The position numbers and the translations under genes were made by a program. The notes beneath the pieces were generated by a model, which was given only the letters and a program-made list of their open reading frames with translations, was not told where the DNA came from and searched no databases. From Streptococcus sp. oral taxon 431 (GTDB lineage: Bacteria > Bacillota > Bacilli > Lactobacillales > Streptococcaceae), in contig NZ_CP014264.1 of assembly GCF_001553685.1 (NCBI RefSeq), forward strand, positions 876,001 to 940,000: a stretch of DNA of 64,000 nt, given 5' to 3'. Shown in pieces: positions 18,095 to 26,050 of this stretch. Within the stretch, counting starts at the first letter, position 1; each line of letters opens with the position of its first letter.

Positions 18095-18338
18095 TTATAC
18101 TCTTCGAAAATCTCTTCAAACCGCGTCAAGGTCGCTTTGCCGTATATATGTTACTGACTTCGTCAGTCCTATCCACAACCTCAAAGCAGTGCTTTGAGCT
18201 GACTTCGTCAGTTCTATCCACAACCTCAAAACAGTGTTTTGAGCTGACTTCGTCAGTTCCATCTACAACCTCAAAACAGTGCTTTGAGCAACCTGCGGCT
18301 AGTTTCCTAGTTTGCTCTTTGATTTTCATTGAGTATTA
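18095..18338 (+). repeat. BOX element, A-B-B-B-C
   Basis: Pneumococcal-type BOX element. boxA is 18095-18153 (TACTCTTCGAAAATCTCTTC onward). Three boxB units of exactly 45 bases follow at 18154-18198, 18199-18243 and 18244-18288. boxC is 18289-18338, ending TTTTCATTGAGTATTA. The ends are partly complementary (ATACTCTTCGAAAAT against ATTTTCATTGAGTAT). The short ORFs inside it on both strands are by-products of the repeat. It fills most of the gap between the MocR gene and the budA promoter. Confidence 0.93.
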
Positions 18339-18353
18339 AAAGGCAGTCTAGCA

Positions 18354-18382
18354 TTCAATTCTAATCAGAAATGTGATATACT
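18354..18382 (+). promoter_or_regulatory. Promoter of budA
   Basis: TGATATACT (18374-18382) is an extended -10 box; the -35 (TTCAAT, 18354-18359) is weak. It lies 16 bases after the BOX element. Confidence 0.6.
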
Positions 18383-18412
18383 TAGTAAGTAAAATTTTCA
18401 AAGAAGAGTGAG

Positions 18413-19141
18413 ATGATGAAGGTGCAAGAACCAGTTAAATTATTCCAATACAATACTTTGGGAGCCTTGATGGCGGGACTTTACGGTGGAACCATGACCG
18501 TTGGTGAATTACTCCAACATGGAGATTTAGGGCTAGGAACCTTGGACTCTATTGATGGGGAGTTGATTGTCTTAGATGGGAAAGCTTATCAGGCTAAGGG
18601 ATCAGGTGAGAAACCTGAAATTGTGGAAGTTTCACCAGATGCTTTGATTCCCTATGCAGCAGTTGTACCCCACCAGGCAGAAGTTATTTTCCGTCAGCGT
18701 TTTGAAATGACTGATCAGGAACTTGAAACACGTATTGAGTCCTATTATGATGGAGAAAATCTATTTCGTTCCATCAAGATTCATGGTGATTTTAAATACA
18801 TGCATGTTCGTATGATTCCAAAATCAACAAACGAAACGAAGTTTGCTGAGGTTGCGACACATCAGCCTGAATATAGCTGCGACAATGTTTCAGGAACTAT
18901 CGTTGGTTTTTGGACACCTGAAATTTTCCATGGAGTTAGTGTTGCTGGTTACCATCTACACTTTATCTCAGATGACCTAACCTTTGGTGGTCACGTCATG
19001 GACTTTGTCATCAAGGAAGGTATTGTAGAAGTGGGAGCTGTTGACCAGTTGGATCAACGTTTTCCTGTTCAGGATCGTCAATATCTATTTGCTAAGTTTA
19101 ACGTTGACGAGATGAAAAAAGATATCGAACAGGCAGAATAA
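18413..19141 (+). CDS. budA: Alpha-acetolactate decarboxylase
   Basis: Converts acetolactate to acetoin in the cytoplasm, removing excess pyruvate without acid and balancing branched-chain amino-acid synthesis. The 242-residue product has the zinc-binding pattern of the family: GVSVAGYHLHFISDD and FGGHVMDF late in the protein, plus the N-terminal FQYNTLGALMAGLYGG. Two in-frame ATG codons (18413 and 18416) compete; GAAGAGTGAG precedes both. The YhfC gene follows after 12 bases. Confidence 0.93.
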   Translation: MMKVQEPVKLFQYNTLGALMAGLYGGTMTVGELLQHGDLGLGTLDSIDGELIVLDGKAYQAKGSGEKPEIVEVSPDALIPYAAVVPHQAEVIFRQRFEMTDQELETRIESYYDGENLFRSIKIHGDFKYMHVRMIPKSTNETKFAEVATHQPEYSCDNVSGTIVGFWTPEIFHGVSVAGYHLHFISDDLTFGGHVMDFVIKEGIVEVGAVDQLDQRFPVQDRQYLFAKFNVDEMKKDIEQAE

Positions 19142-19153
19142 TAGGAGTCAAAT

Positions 19154-19906
19154 ATGAAAATTCATGTAATAATAACGATGCTGGCCTTGTTTGCCGTTCT
19201 CATTGCAGCAGTTTGGTACGCAAGAAAGAAATACAAGATTAATTTTGCAGTTTTGGGACTTGGGGCAGTTGCATTTTTTGCTTCATCTCAGGTCTTAGAG
19301 AAAATCGTTCATCTCTTGGTTCTTCATCCACAAAAGGATGGGACAGTTCCACTCATGACGGGAAATCCCCTTCTCTATGTGATTTATGGGATCTGTATGG
19401 CTGCTTTGTTTGAAGAAACAGCTCGACTTATTTTCTTTAAATGGTTGGAGAAGAAAAGAACTTTGGAAGATTCAGATGCTCTTGCTTATGGATTGGGGCA
19501 TGGTGGCTTGGAATTGCTCTACCTCGGAATGGGAAGCTTGATTAGTCTTTTGATCCTCTTTTCGTTATTAGAGTCTTCAAATCCAGCTCTGGCAAATCTC
19601 CTTCCCCAAAATACACTTGAAACAGTACAATCTCTATCTGTATGGCAGGTTTATTTACTCGGTTTTGAGCGTGTGCTTGCTCTTGTTATGCAAATCGGTC
19701 TCTCTTTCTGGGTTTATCAAGCAGTTCGCCAAAAGAAATGGATTTACCTAGTAGCTGCTTATGGTTTACACGCACTATTTGATTTGGCTCCGAGCCTATC
19801 TCAAGTTGGCTGGTTGTCAAATCCCCTTCTCGTAGAAGGATTGTTAGCAGTGGAAGTTATTATTTTTATTTACTTTACAAAATCGATCTTTTATAAAAAG
19901 CAATAA
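19154..19906 (+). CDS. YhfC-family intramembrane protease
   Basis: A 250-residue integral membrane protein with seven or eight hydrophobic segments. The putative active-site motifs of YhfC/CPBP-like glutamic intramembrane proteases are present: LFEETARL (near residue 86), GLGHGGLELL (near 115) and a late GLHALFDLAP (near 207). The substrate is not known. AGGAG precedes the ATG and it is probably co-transcribed with budA; a terminator follows. Confidence 0.82.
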   Translation: MKIHVIITMLALFAVLIAAVWYARKKYKINFAVLGLGAVAFFASSQVLEKIVHLLVLHPQKDGTVPLMTGNPLLYVIYGICMAALFEETARLIFFKWLEKKRTLEDSDALAYGLGHGGLELLYLGMGSLISLLILFSLLESSNPALANLLPQNTLETVQSLSVWQVYLLGFERVLALVMQIGLSFWVYQAVRQKKWIYLVAAYGLHALFDLAPSLSQVGWLSNPLLVEGLLAVEVIIFIYFTKSIFYKKQ

Positions 19907-19910
19907 TACA

Positions 19911-19935
19911 AAAAAGAGGTTCATCCTCTTTTTAG
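19911..19935 (+). terminator. Terminator of budA-yhfC
   Basis: AAAAAGAGG and CCTCTTTTT flank a TTCAT loop, 5 bases after the stop codon. Confidence 0.8.
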
Positions 19936-19985
19936 TTTGAGCTTTTGAAAAAGCTAACCAAATCATCGAAAAATAGAGCTAAAAA

Positions 19986-19994
19986 TGGTATAAT
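19986..19994 (+). promoter_or_regulatory. Extended -10 promoter of murB
   Basis: TGGTATAAT at 19986-19994, 29 bases before the murB ATG; no clear -35. Confidence 0.7.
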
Positions 19995-20023
19995 GGAATG
20001 AATTTCATAAAAGGATTAGAAAA

Positions 20024-20929
20024 ATGACTGTATCAGATAAATTAAAAGAAACCTTAGAAGGAATCGATATTCGTTTCGACGAACCATTAAAATCCTATAC
20101 TTATACAAAGGTTGGAGGAAAGGCAGATTATTTAGTTTTTCCACGCAATCGCTATGAGATGGCTCGTGTGGTCAAGTTTGCCAATCAGGAAAACATTCCT
20201 TGGATGGTTCTTGGAAATGCAAGTAACATTATCGTCCGTGAAGGTGGAGTCCGTGGTTTTGTAATCATGTGTGACAAGCTCAATAATGTCTCTGTTGATG
20301 GCTATACCATTGAGGCTGAAGCTGGAGCAAACTTGATTGAGACTACTCGTATTGCCCTTCGTCATAGTTTGACGGGCTTTGAGTTCGCTTGTGGTATTCC
20401 AGGAAGCGTCGGTGGTGCTGTCTTTATGAATGCTGGCGCTTATGGTGGTGAGATTGCTCATGTTCTCCAGTCTTGTCAAATCTTGACTAAGGAAGGTGAA
20501 ATCGAAACCCTATCTGCTAAAGACTTGACCTTTGGTTATCGTCATTCAGCCATTCAAGCGTCAGGGGCAGTAGTCCTATCTGCTAAGTTCGCCTTAGCTC
20601 CAGGTAATCACCAAGTCATCAAGCAAGAAATGGAACGTTTGACCCACCTTCGTGAACTCAAGCAACCTTTAGAGTATCCTTCTTGTGGTTCAGTCTTTAA
20701 ACGTCCGGTAGGTCATTTTGCAGGGCAATTGATTGCAGAAGCTGGCTTGAAAGGTTATCGTATCGGTGGCGTCGAAGTCTCAGAAAAGCACGCAGGTTTT
20801 ATGATTAATGTTGCTGATGGAACTGCTAGAGATTATGAAGACTTGATTGAGTCTGTCATTGAAAAAGTTAAAGAACACTCAGGTGTTACTCTTGAGCGAG
20901 AAGTTCGTATCTTGGGTGAACATGAGTAA
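20024..20929 (+). CDS. murB: UDP-N-acetylenolpyruvoylglucosamine reductase
   Basis: MurB makes UDP-N-acetylmuramate for peptidoglycan synthesis, using NADPH and FAD in the cytoplasm. The 301 residues show the FAD_binding_4 motifs [26 protein letters not shown] and [18 protein letters not shown], and the MurB C-terminal domain with the catalytic Ser region SCGSVFKRP. This is the type with the short C-terminal domain. potABCD follows after a structured gap, the usual streptococcal order. Confidence 0.96.
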   Translation: MTVSDKLKETLEGIDIRFDEPLKSYTYTKVGGKADYLVFPRNRYEMARVVKFANQENIPWMVLGNASNIIVREGGVRGFVIMCDKLNNVSVDGYTIEAEAGANLIETTRIALRHSLTGFEFACGIPGSVGGAVFMNAGAYGGEIAHVLQSCQILTKEGEIETLSAKDLTFGYRHSAIQASGAVVLSAKFALAPGNHQVIKQEMERLTHLRELKQPLEYPSCGSVFKRPVGHFAGQLIAEAGLKGYRIGGVEVSEKHAGFMINVADGTARDYEDLIESVIEKVKEHSGVTLEREVRILGEHE

Positions 20930-21083
20930 ATAGTAGAAATAGCTTAGCTGCTACTAACTAGAATGTAGAGGGTGTGAAAGCCTATCGGTAGCGAAGATGC
21001 ATGCAGGAGGTCTAACTCCCTGCAAGAGGTAGTGGCGGCCTGACAGAGCCTTGATCTGTTAATCTATGAAAAAGAAGGAATTT
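20930..21083 (+). other. GC-richer structured leader before potA
   Basis: The 154 bases between murB and the pot genes are richer in G and C than other gaps in the window. They contain several hairpins: TAGTAG / CTACTA around AGCTTAGCT (20932-20957), TGCAGG / CCTGCA (21002-21024) and ACAGA / TCTGT (21043-21059). No protein frame, tRNA or T-run terminator fits. I do not recognise the structure; a regulatory leader for polyamine uptake is possible. Confidence 0.4.
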
Positions 21084-21090
21084 ATGACAA

Positions 21091-22248
21091 TTGAAAAAAC
21101 CAATTATCGAATTCAAAAACGTTTCTAAAGTTTTTGAAGATAGCAACACTACGGTTCTCAAAGATATTAATTTTGAGTTGGAAGAAGGGAAGTTCTATAC
21201 ACTTCTCGGTGCCTCAGGATCTGGTAAATCAACCATCCTAAATATCATTGCAGGTTTGCTAGACGCAACGACTGGAGATATTTTACTGGATGGCGTGCGA
21301 ATCAATGACATCCCGACCAATAAACGTGATGTTCATACGGTCTTCCAGTCTTATGCCTTGTTCCCACATATGAATGTGTTTGAAAATGTTGCTTTTCCAT
21401 TGCGATTGCGTAAGGTCGATAAAAAAGAAATCGAAAAACGCGTATTAGAAGTTCTCAAGATGGTTCAGCTAGAAGGATTTGAAAAACGTTCGATCCGTAA
21501 ACTATCTGGAGGACAACGTCAGCGTGTAGCTATTGCGCGTGCTATCATTAATCAGCCTCGTGTGGTGCTCTTGGATGAGCCTTTGTCAGCACTTGACTTG
21601 AAGTTGCGGACAGACATGCAGTACGAACTACGTGAACTGCAACAACGCTTGGGCATCACCTTTGTCTTTGTTACCCATGATCAGGAAGAAGCCTTGGCCA
21701 TGAGTGACTGGATCTTCGTTATGAATGACGGTGAAATTGTTCAGTCAGGATCACCCGTTGACATCTACGATGAGCCCATCAACCACTTTGTTGCAACCTT
21801 CATCGGTGAATCAAATATCCTGCCTGGAACTATGATTGAGGACTACTTGGTCGAGTTCAATGGCAAACGATTTGAAGCGGTCGATGGTGGGATGAAGCCA
21901 AATGAGCCAGTCGAAGTCGTCATTCGTCCAGAGGACTTGCGTATTACCCTTCCAGAAGAAGGAAAACTTCAAGTTAAAGTCGATACACAGCTCTTCCGTG
22001 GGGTTCACTATGAGATTATTGCTTATGATGAACTTGGTAATGAATGGATGATCCACTCAACTCGTAAGGCCATCGTTGGTGAGGAAATCGGTCTGGACTT
22101 TGAGCCAGAAGATATCCACATCATGCGTCTCAATGAAACAGAAGAAGAGTTCGATGCTCGTATCGAGGAATATGTAGAAATCGAAGAGCAAGAAGCAGGT
22201 TTGATTAACGCTATCGAGGAGGAAAGAGATGAAGAAAACAACCTCTAA
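21091..22248 (+). CDS. potA: Spermidine/putrescine ABC transporter ATPase PotA
   Basis: ATP-binding subunit of the polyamine importer, 385 residues. Walker A is GASGSGKST, signature LSGGQRQR, Walker [13 protein letters not shown] and H-loop VTHDQEEA; a TOBE domain follows from about residue 280. The start is TTG at 21091, giving [15 protein letters not shown]. An ATG at 21084 has the better-placed AAGGAA but reads a different frame that stops after 14 codons at 21128, so PotA translation may be limited by this overlapping small ORF. The end overlaps potB by 20 bases. Confidence 0.94.
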   Translation: MKKPIIEFKNVSKVFEDSNTTVLKDINFELEEGKFYTLLGASGSGKSTILNIIAGLLDATTGDILLDGVRINDIPTNKRDVHTVFQSYALFPHMNVFENVAFPLRLRKVDKKEIEKRVLEVLKMVQLEGFEKRSIRKLSGGQRQRVAIARAIINQPRVVLLDEPLSALDLKLRTDMQYELRELQQRLGITFVFVTHDQEEALAMSDWIFVMNDGEIVQSGSPVDIYDEPINHFVATFIGESNILPGTMIEDYLVEFNGKRFEAVDGGMKPNEPVEVVIRPEDLRITLPEEGKLQVKVDTQLFRGVHYEIIAYDELGNEWMIHSTRKAIVGEEIGLDFEPEDIHIMRLNETEEEFDARIEEYVEIEEQEAGLINAIEEERDEENNL

Positions 22249-23035
22249 ACTCTTTGTAGTGCCCTACATGCTTTGGATTGCACTCTTTGTTTTGGCACCT
22301 TTGGTCTTGATTTTTGGTCAATCCTTTTTCAATATCGAAGGCCAGTTCAGTTTAGAAAACTATAAATCCTATTTTGCGTCACAAAACTTGACCTATCTTA
22401 AAATGAGTTTCAACTCTGTTCTCTATGCAGGGCTTGTGACTCTAGTGACACTCTTGATTAGCTATCCAACAGCCCTCTTTTTGACTCGTCTTAAACACCG
22501 TCAACTCTGGCTCATGCTGATTATCCTACCAACTTGGATCAACCTTCTCCTTAAGGCTTATGCCTTTATCGGAATTTTTGGTCAAAATGGCTCTATTAAT
22601 CAATTCCTAGAATTTATCGGAATTGGTTCTCAGCAGTTGCTCTTTACGGATTTCTCCTTTATCTTTGTCGCAAGCTACATCGAGCTTCCATTTATGATTT
22701 TGCCTATCTTCAACGTTTTGGATGATATGGATAACAATCTCATCAATGCCAGCTATGACCTTGGTGCAACCAAGTGGGAAACCTTCCGTCATGTCATCTT
22801 CCCTCTGTCTATGAACGGGGTGCGAAGTGGAGTCCAATCTGTCTTTATCCCAAGTTTGAGTCTCTTCATGTTGACCCGTTTGATTGGGGGGAACCGAGTG
22901 ATTACTTTGGGGACTGCCATCGAGCAGAACTTCCTGACCAATGACAACTATGGTATGGGTTCAACTATTGGTGTTGTTCTTATCCTGACCATGTTTATCA
23001 CTATGTGGGTGACTAAGGAAAGGAGAGAACGATGA
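22229..23035 (+). CDS. potB: Spermidine/putrescine ABC transporter permease PotB
   Basis: First membrane subunit of the polyamine importer, 268 residues with six membrane segments and the ABC coupling loop [20 protein letters not shown] near residue 175. The start lies inside the end of potA (GGAGGAAAGAG before it). The gene overlaps potC by 4 bases (ATGA). Confidence 0.95.
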   Translation: MKKTTSKLFVVPYMLWIALFVLAPLVLIFGQSFFNIEGQFSLENYKSYFASQNLTYLKMSFNSVLYAGLVTLVTLLISYPTALFLTRLKHRQLWLMLIILPTWINLLLKAYAFIGIFGQNGSINQFLEFIGIGSQQLLFTDFSFIFVASYIELPFMILPIFNVLDDMDNNLINASYDLGATKWETFRHVIFPLSMNGVRSGVQSVFIPSLSLFMLTRLIGGNRVITLGTAIEQNFLTNDNYGMGSTIGVVLILTMFITMWVTKERRER

Positions 23036-23805
23036 AAAAATTATCGAATCTTTACCTAGCCTTTGTCTTTATCGTCCTTTATCTGCCAATCTTTTACCTG
23101 ATCGGATATGCCTTCAATGCCGGGGATGATATGAATAGCTTTACAGGCTTTAGTTTGTCTCACTTTGAAACCATGTTTGGAGATGGAAGACTCATGCTCA
23201 TCTTGGTTCAGACCTTTTTACTAGCCTTCCTATCAGCCCTGATTGCGACTGTTATTGGGACTTTCGGTGCTATCTACATCTACCAATCACGTAAAAAATA
23301 TCAAGAAGCCTTCCTATCACTCAATAACATTTTGATGGTTGCACCAGACGTTATGATTGGTGCTAGCTTCTTGATTCTCTTTACCCAACTCAAGTTTTCA
23401 CTTGGATTTTTGACAGTTCTATCTAGTCACGTGGCTTTTTCAATTCCAATTGTAGTGCTCATGGTTCTTCCTCGATTAAAAGAGATGAATGGAGATATGA
23501 TCCATGCAGCCTATGACCTTGGAGCCAGTCAGTTCCAGATGTTCAAGGAAATTATGCTTCCTTACCTAACGCCGTCTATCATTGCAGGTTACTTCATGGC
23601 ATTCACCTATTCCCTAGATGACTTTGCTGTGACCTTCTTTGTAACGGGAAATGGTTTTTCAACCTTGTCAGTTGAGATCTACTCTCGAGCTCGTAAGGGA
23701 ATTTCTCTAGAAATTAATGCTCTTTCAGCCTTGGTCTTTCTCTTTAGTATTATCCTAGTTGTCGGATATTACTTCATTTCACGTGAGAAGGAGGAGCAAG
23801 CATGA
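23032..23805 (+). CDS. potC: Spermidine/putrescine ABC transporter permease PotC
   Basis: Second membrane subunit, 257 residues with six membrane segments; the coupling loop HAAYDLGASQFQMFKEIMLP lies near residue 160. It forms the channel with PotB. It overlaps both neighbours by 4 bases, which shows tight translational coupling. Confidence 0.95.
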   Translation: MKKLSNLYLAFVFIVLYLPIFYLIGYAFNAGDDMNSFTGFSLSHFETMFGDGRLMLILVQTFLLAFLSALIATVIGTFGAIYIYQSRKKYQEAFLSLNNILMVAPDVMIGASFLILFTQLKFSLGFLTVLSSHVAFSIPIVVLMVLPRLKEMNGDMIHAAYDLGASQFQMFKEIMLPYLTPSIIAGYFMAFTYSLDDFAVTFFVTGNGFSTLSVEIYSRARKGISLEINALSALVFLFSIILVVGYYFISREKEEQA

Positions 23806-24872
23806 AACGACTCTATTCATTTTTAGCAGGAATTTTAGCCATTATCCTTATCTTATGGGGAATTTCCTATCATCTTGATAGCAAAATAAATAGTCGCGAT
23901 AGTCAAAAATTGGTTATCTACAACTGGGGAGACTATATCGATCCTCAACTTCTGGAGAAATTTACAGAAGAAACAGGAATCCAAGTTCAGTACGAGACCT
24001 TTGACTCTAACGAAGCCATGTATACAAAAATCAAGCAGGGTGGGACAACCTATGATATTGCCATCCCAAGTGAGTACATGATTAATAAGATGAAGGACGA
24101 AGACCTCTTGGTACCGCTGGATTATAGTAAGATTGAGGGCATTGAGAATATCGGTTCTGAATTTCTCAACCAGTCCTTTGATCCCAACAACCAGTACTCT
24201 ATCCCATACTTCTGGGGGACCCTGGGAATCGTCTACAATGAGACTATGGTGGAAGAAGCGCCTGAACACTGGGACGACCTTTGGAAGCCAGAGTATAAAA
24301 ACTCTATCATGCTCTTTGATGGAGCGCGTGAAGTACTTGGTTTAGGTCTTAACTCACTAGGCTATAGCCTCAACTCTAAAGATCCACAGCAGTTGGAGGA
24401 AACAGTAGATAAACTTTACAAGCTAACACCGAATATCAAGGCTATTGTTGCGGATGAGATGAAGGGTTATATGATTCAGAACAATGCTGCTATTGGTGTG
24501 ACTTTCTCAGGTGAAGCTAGTCAGATGTTGGAAAAGAATCCTAACCTCAAATATGTTGTACCAACTGAAGCAAGTAACCTCTGGTTTGACAATATGGTCA
24601 TTCCTAAGACTGTCAAGAACCAGGATGCAGCCTATGCCTTCATCAATTTTATGTTAAAACCTGAAAATGCTCTAAAAAATGCAGAGTATGTCGGCTATTC
24701 AACACCAAACAATGCTGCTAAGGAAATGCTCCCAGAGGAGACAAAAGAAGACAAGTCCTTCTATCCAGATGCAGACACTATGAAACACCTAGAGGTCTAT
24801 GAGAAATTTGACCATAAATGGACAGGTATCTACAGCGATCTCTTCCTACAATTTAAGATGTATCGGAAGTAA
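23802..24872 (+). CDS. potD: Spermidine/putrescine-binding protein PotD
   Basis: Extracellular polyamine-binding protein of the importer, 356 residues. After an N-terminal hydrophobic segment (residues 5-23) comes the family start LVIYNWGDYIDPQLL and the typical TTYDIAIPSEYMI and IPYFWGTLGIVYNE motifs. I see no lipobox Cys in the hydrophobic segment, so it is probably held by an uncleaved N-terminal anchor rather than by lipid. It is the last gene of the pot operon. Confidence 0.95.
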   Translation: MKRLYSFLAGILAIILILWGISYHLDSKINSRDSQKLVIYNWGDYIDPQLLEKFTEETGIQVQYETFDSNEAMYTKIKQGGTTYDIAIPSEYMINKMKDEDLLVPLDYSKIEGIENIGSEFLNQSFDPNNQYSIPYFWGTLGIVYNETMVEEAPEHWDDLWKPEYKNSIMLFDGAREVLGLGLNSLGYSLNSKDPQQLEETVDKLYKLTPNIKAIVADEMKGYMIQNNAAIGVTFSGEASQMLEKNPNLKYVVPTEASNLWFDNMVIPKTVKNQDAAYAFINFMLKPENALKNAEYVGYSTPNNAAKEMLPEETKEDKSFYPDADTMKHLEVYEKFDHKWTGIYSDLFLQFKMYRK

Positions 24873-24888
24873 TAGATAAACGTAAAAG

Positions 24889-24919
24889 AACGAATCAGTA
24901 ACAGCTGGTTCGTTTTTTG
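24889..24919 (+). terminator. Terminator of potABCD
   Basis: CGAATCAG and CTGGTTCG (one G-T pair) form a stem followed by TTTTTT, 18 bases after the potD stop. Confidence 0.8.
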
Positions 24920-25023
24920 AATAGAAAGTAATTTGTATAGTTGTTTATTTTTACTATCCTATTTGCTTATTTTATAGCCTAGTAGTATACTAAGTTTATA
25001 ATAATAGAAAGCGGTAACAAATC

Positions 25024-25275
25024 ATGAAAATGTCTACTTTTTTCAAAAAAAGTTATTGGCCAACCTTTTTGATTGTTAACGAAACAATTATACTATTTCA
25101 TTTAAAGGATGGCTTGGATCGGCAATATCTAACAACGGATTCCATACATTTGGTGATAGGTTACTTTATATTTGCAAATATTTTCGTATTTATGTATAGC
25201 AATTCGAAAACTTGGAATAAAAGTTGGGATAAAAAGAAAAATGGCAGTAAGAAAAAATATATCCTGAAAAAGTAA
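25024..25275 (+). CDS. Small hypothetical membrane protein
   Basis: An 83-residue protein with two likely membrane segments (residues about 12-28 and 42-58) and a very basic C-terminus (KSWDKKKNGSKKKYILKK). I do not recognise the family. The ribosome binding site is weak (GAAAGCGG, 13 bases before the ATG). It lies alone between potD and the T-box and has no terminator of its own. The coding call rests on the open frame and the plausible membrane pattern. Confidence 0.5.
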   Translation: MKMSTFFKKSYWPTFLIVNETIILFHLKDGLDRQYLTTDSIHLVIGYFIFANIFVFMYSNSKTWNKSWDKKKNGSKKKYILKK

Positions 25276-25320
25276 TCAGGGATGTAGGGAGTTGGTTATT
25301 TAAATGAGGATTATTTCCAG

Positions 25321-25349
25321 TTGACGCAGACTTAAAAAAACGATATAAT
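25321..25349 (+). promoter_or_regulatory. Promoter of the T-box/alaS transcript
   Basis: TTGACG (25321-25326) and TATAAT (25344-25349) with a 17-base spacer, just upstream of the T-box leader. Confidence 0.88.
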
Positions 25350-25354
25350 AAGAA

Positions 25355-25540
25355 AGTTGAGAATTGATTTTCTCTCCATCTTAGTTCAGAGAATTGGCGG
25401 TGCTGCGAGCCATCTAAGATAGAAAATCATGCTACTCAATCTAACAATTGCATAAGAACGAAAGAATGACAAGTTCATTGAATGAAGGTGGTACCGCGGT
25501 TTTTCGCCCTTTGTGATATGGATTTGTCTTTTATTTTTGG
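25355..25540 (+). promoter_or_regulatory. T-box leader, alanine type
   Basis: T-box riboswitch that reads uncharged tRNA. The T-box sequence AAGGTGGTACCGCGG lies at 25486-25500, with the Stem I apical loop pattern GGCGGTGCTGCGAGCC at 25397-25412. In the 3' side of Stem I (AAATCATGCTACTCAAT, 25424-25440) the likely specifier is GCT (25431-25433), an alanine codon, which agrees with alaS downstream. The competing hairpin (GCG / CGC around TTTTT, 25496-25508) has a poor T-run, so the exact off-state is unclear. Confidence 0.88.
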
Positions 25541-25548
25541 AGGTGCTA

Positions 25549-26034
25549 ATGAGAAGATTTCTTGTCAAACAAAAATTTCGCCTAGGTGGTGAACGTTTTG
25601 ATATCAAGGATGAGTTGGGCAATGTCGCCTATCAGGTTGAAGGTTCATTTTTTAAGATTCCTAAAACCTTTACCATCTATGATGTTGCTGGTGAACAGGT
25701 CAGTGAGATTAGTAAGGAAGTCTTAACTTTCCTACCTCGTTTTGAAATTCAACTGAGTAACGGCGATCATTTTTATATTCGGAAGAAGTTGACGTTCTTT
25801 AGAGATAAGTATGAATTTGACAATCTCGGTCTTCGTATCGAAGGAAATGTCTGGGATTTGAATTTTAAATTGCTAGATGACCGCGATCAAGTAATTGCAG
25901 AGATTGCTAAGGAACTTTTCCATTTAACCTCTACCTATACCGTAACCGTTTATGACGAATCTTATGCAGACCTAGTCATTTCCCTCTGTGTCGCTATCGA
26001 CTATGTGGAAATGCTAGAAAGCCAATCAAATTAG
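25549..26034 (+). CDS. LURP-one-related (LOR) family protein
   Basis: A 161-residue protein of the LURP-one-related/tubby-like fold: alternating beta strands with [20 protein letters not shown], then [18 protein letters not shown] and [16 protein letters not shown]. The bacterial function is not known. The ATG at 25549 with GGAGGTG before it is chosen; an in-frame GTG at 25513 falls in the leader. It lies between the alanine T-box and alaS (16-base gap), so it is made when charged tRNA-Ala is short. Confidence 0.85.
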   Translation: MRRFLVKQKFRLGGERFDIKDELGNVAYQVEGSFFKIPKTFTIYDVAGEQVSEISKEVLTFLPRFEIQLSNGDHFYIRKKLTFFRDKYEFDNLGLRIEGNVWDLNFKLLDDRDQVIAEIAKELFHLTSTYTVTVYDESYADLVISLCVAIDYVEMLESQSN

Positions 26035-26050
26035 TAAAAAGGAGATACAT

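Noticed and set aside
18154..18288. CRISPR-like array of regular 45-base units
   Set aside because: The units follow each other without spacers and are flanked by boxA and boxC, so this is a BOX element. No CRISPR array or cas gene was seen.
18126..18339. Open frames of 60-70 residues with repeated peptide units on both strands
   Set aside because: They lie entirely in the BOX element; the peptide repeats come from the 45-base boxB units and there is no ribosome binding site.
21084..21128. Frameshift at the start of potA caused by a run of six A
   Set aside because: Removing one A would give an ATG start, but the TTG start yields the length and N-terminus I expect for streptococcal PotA, so the gene is treated as intact.
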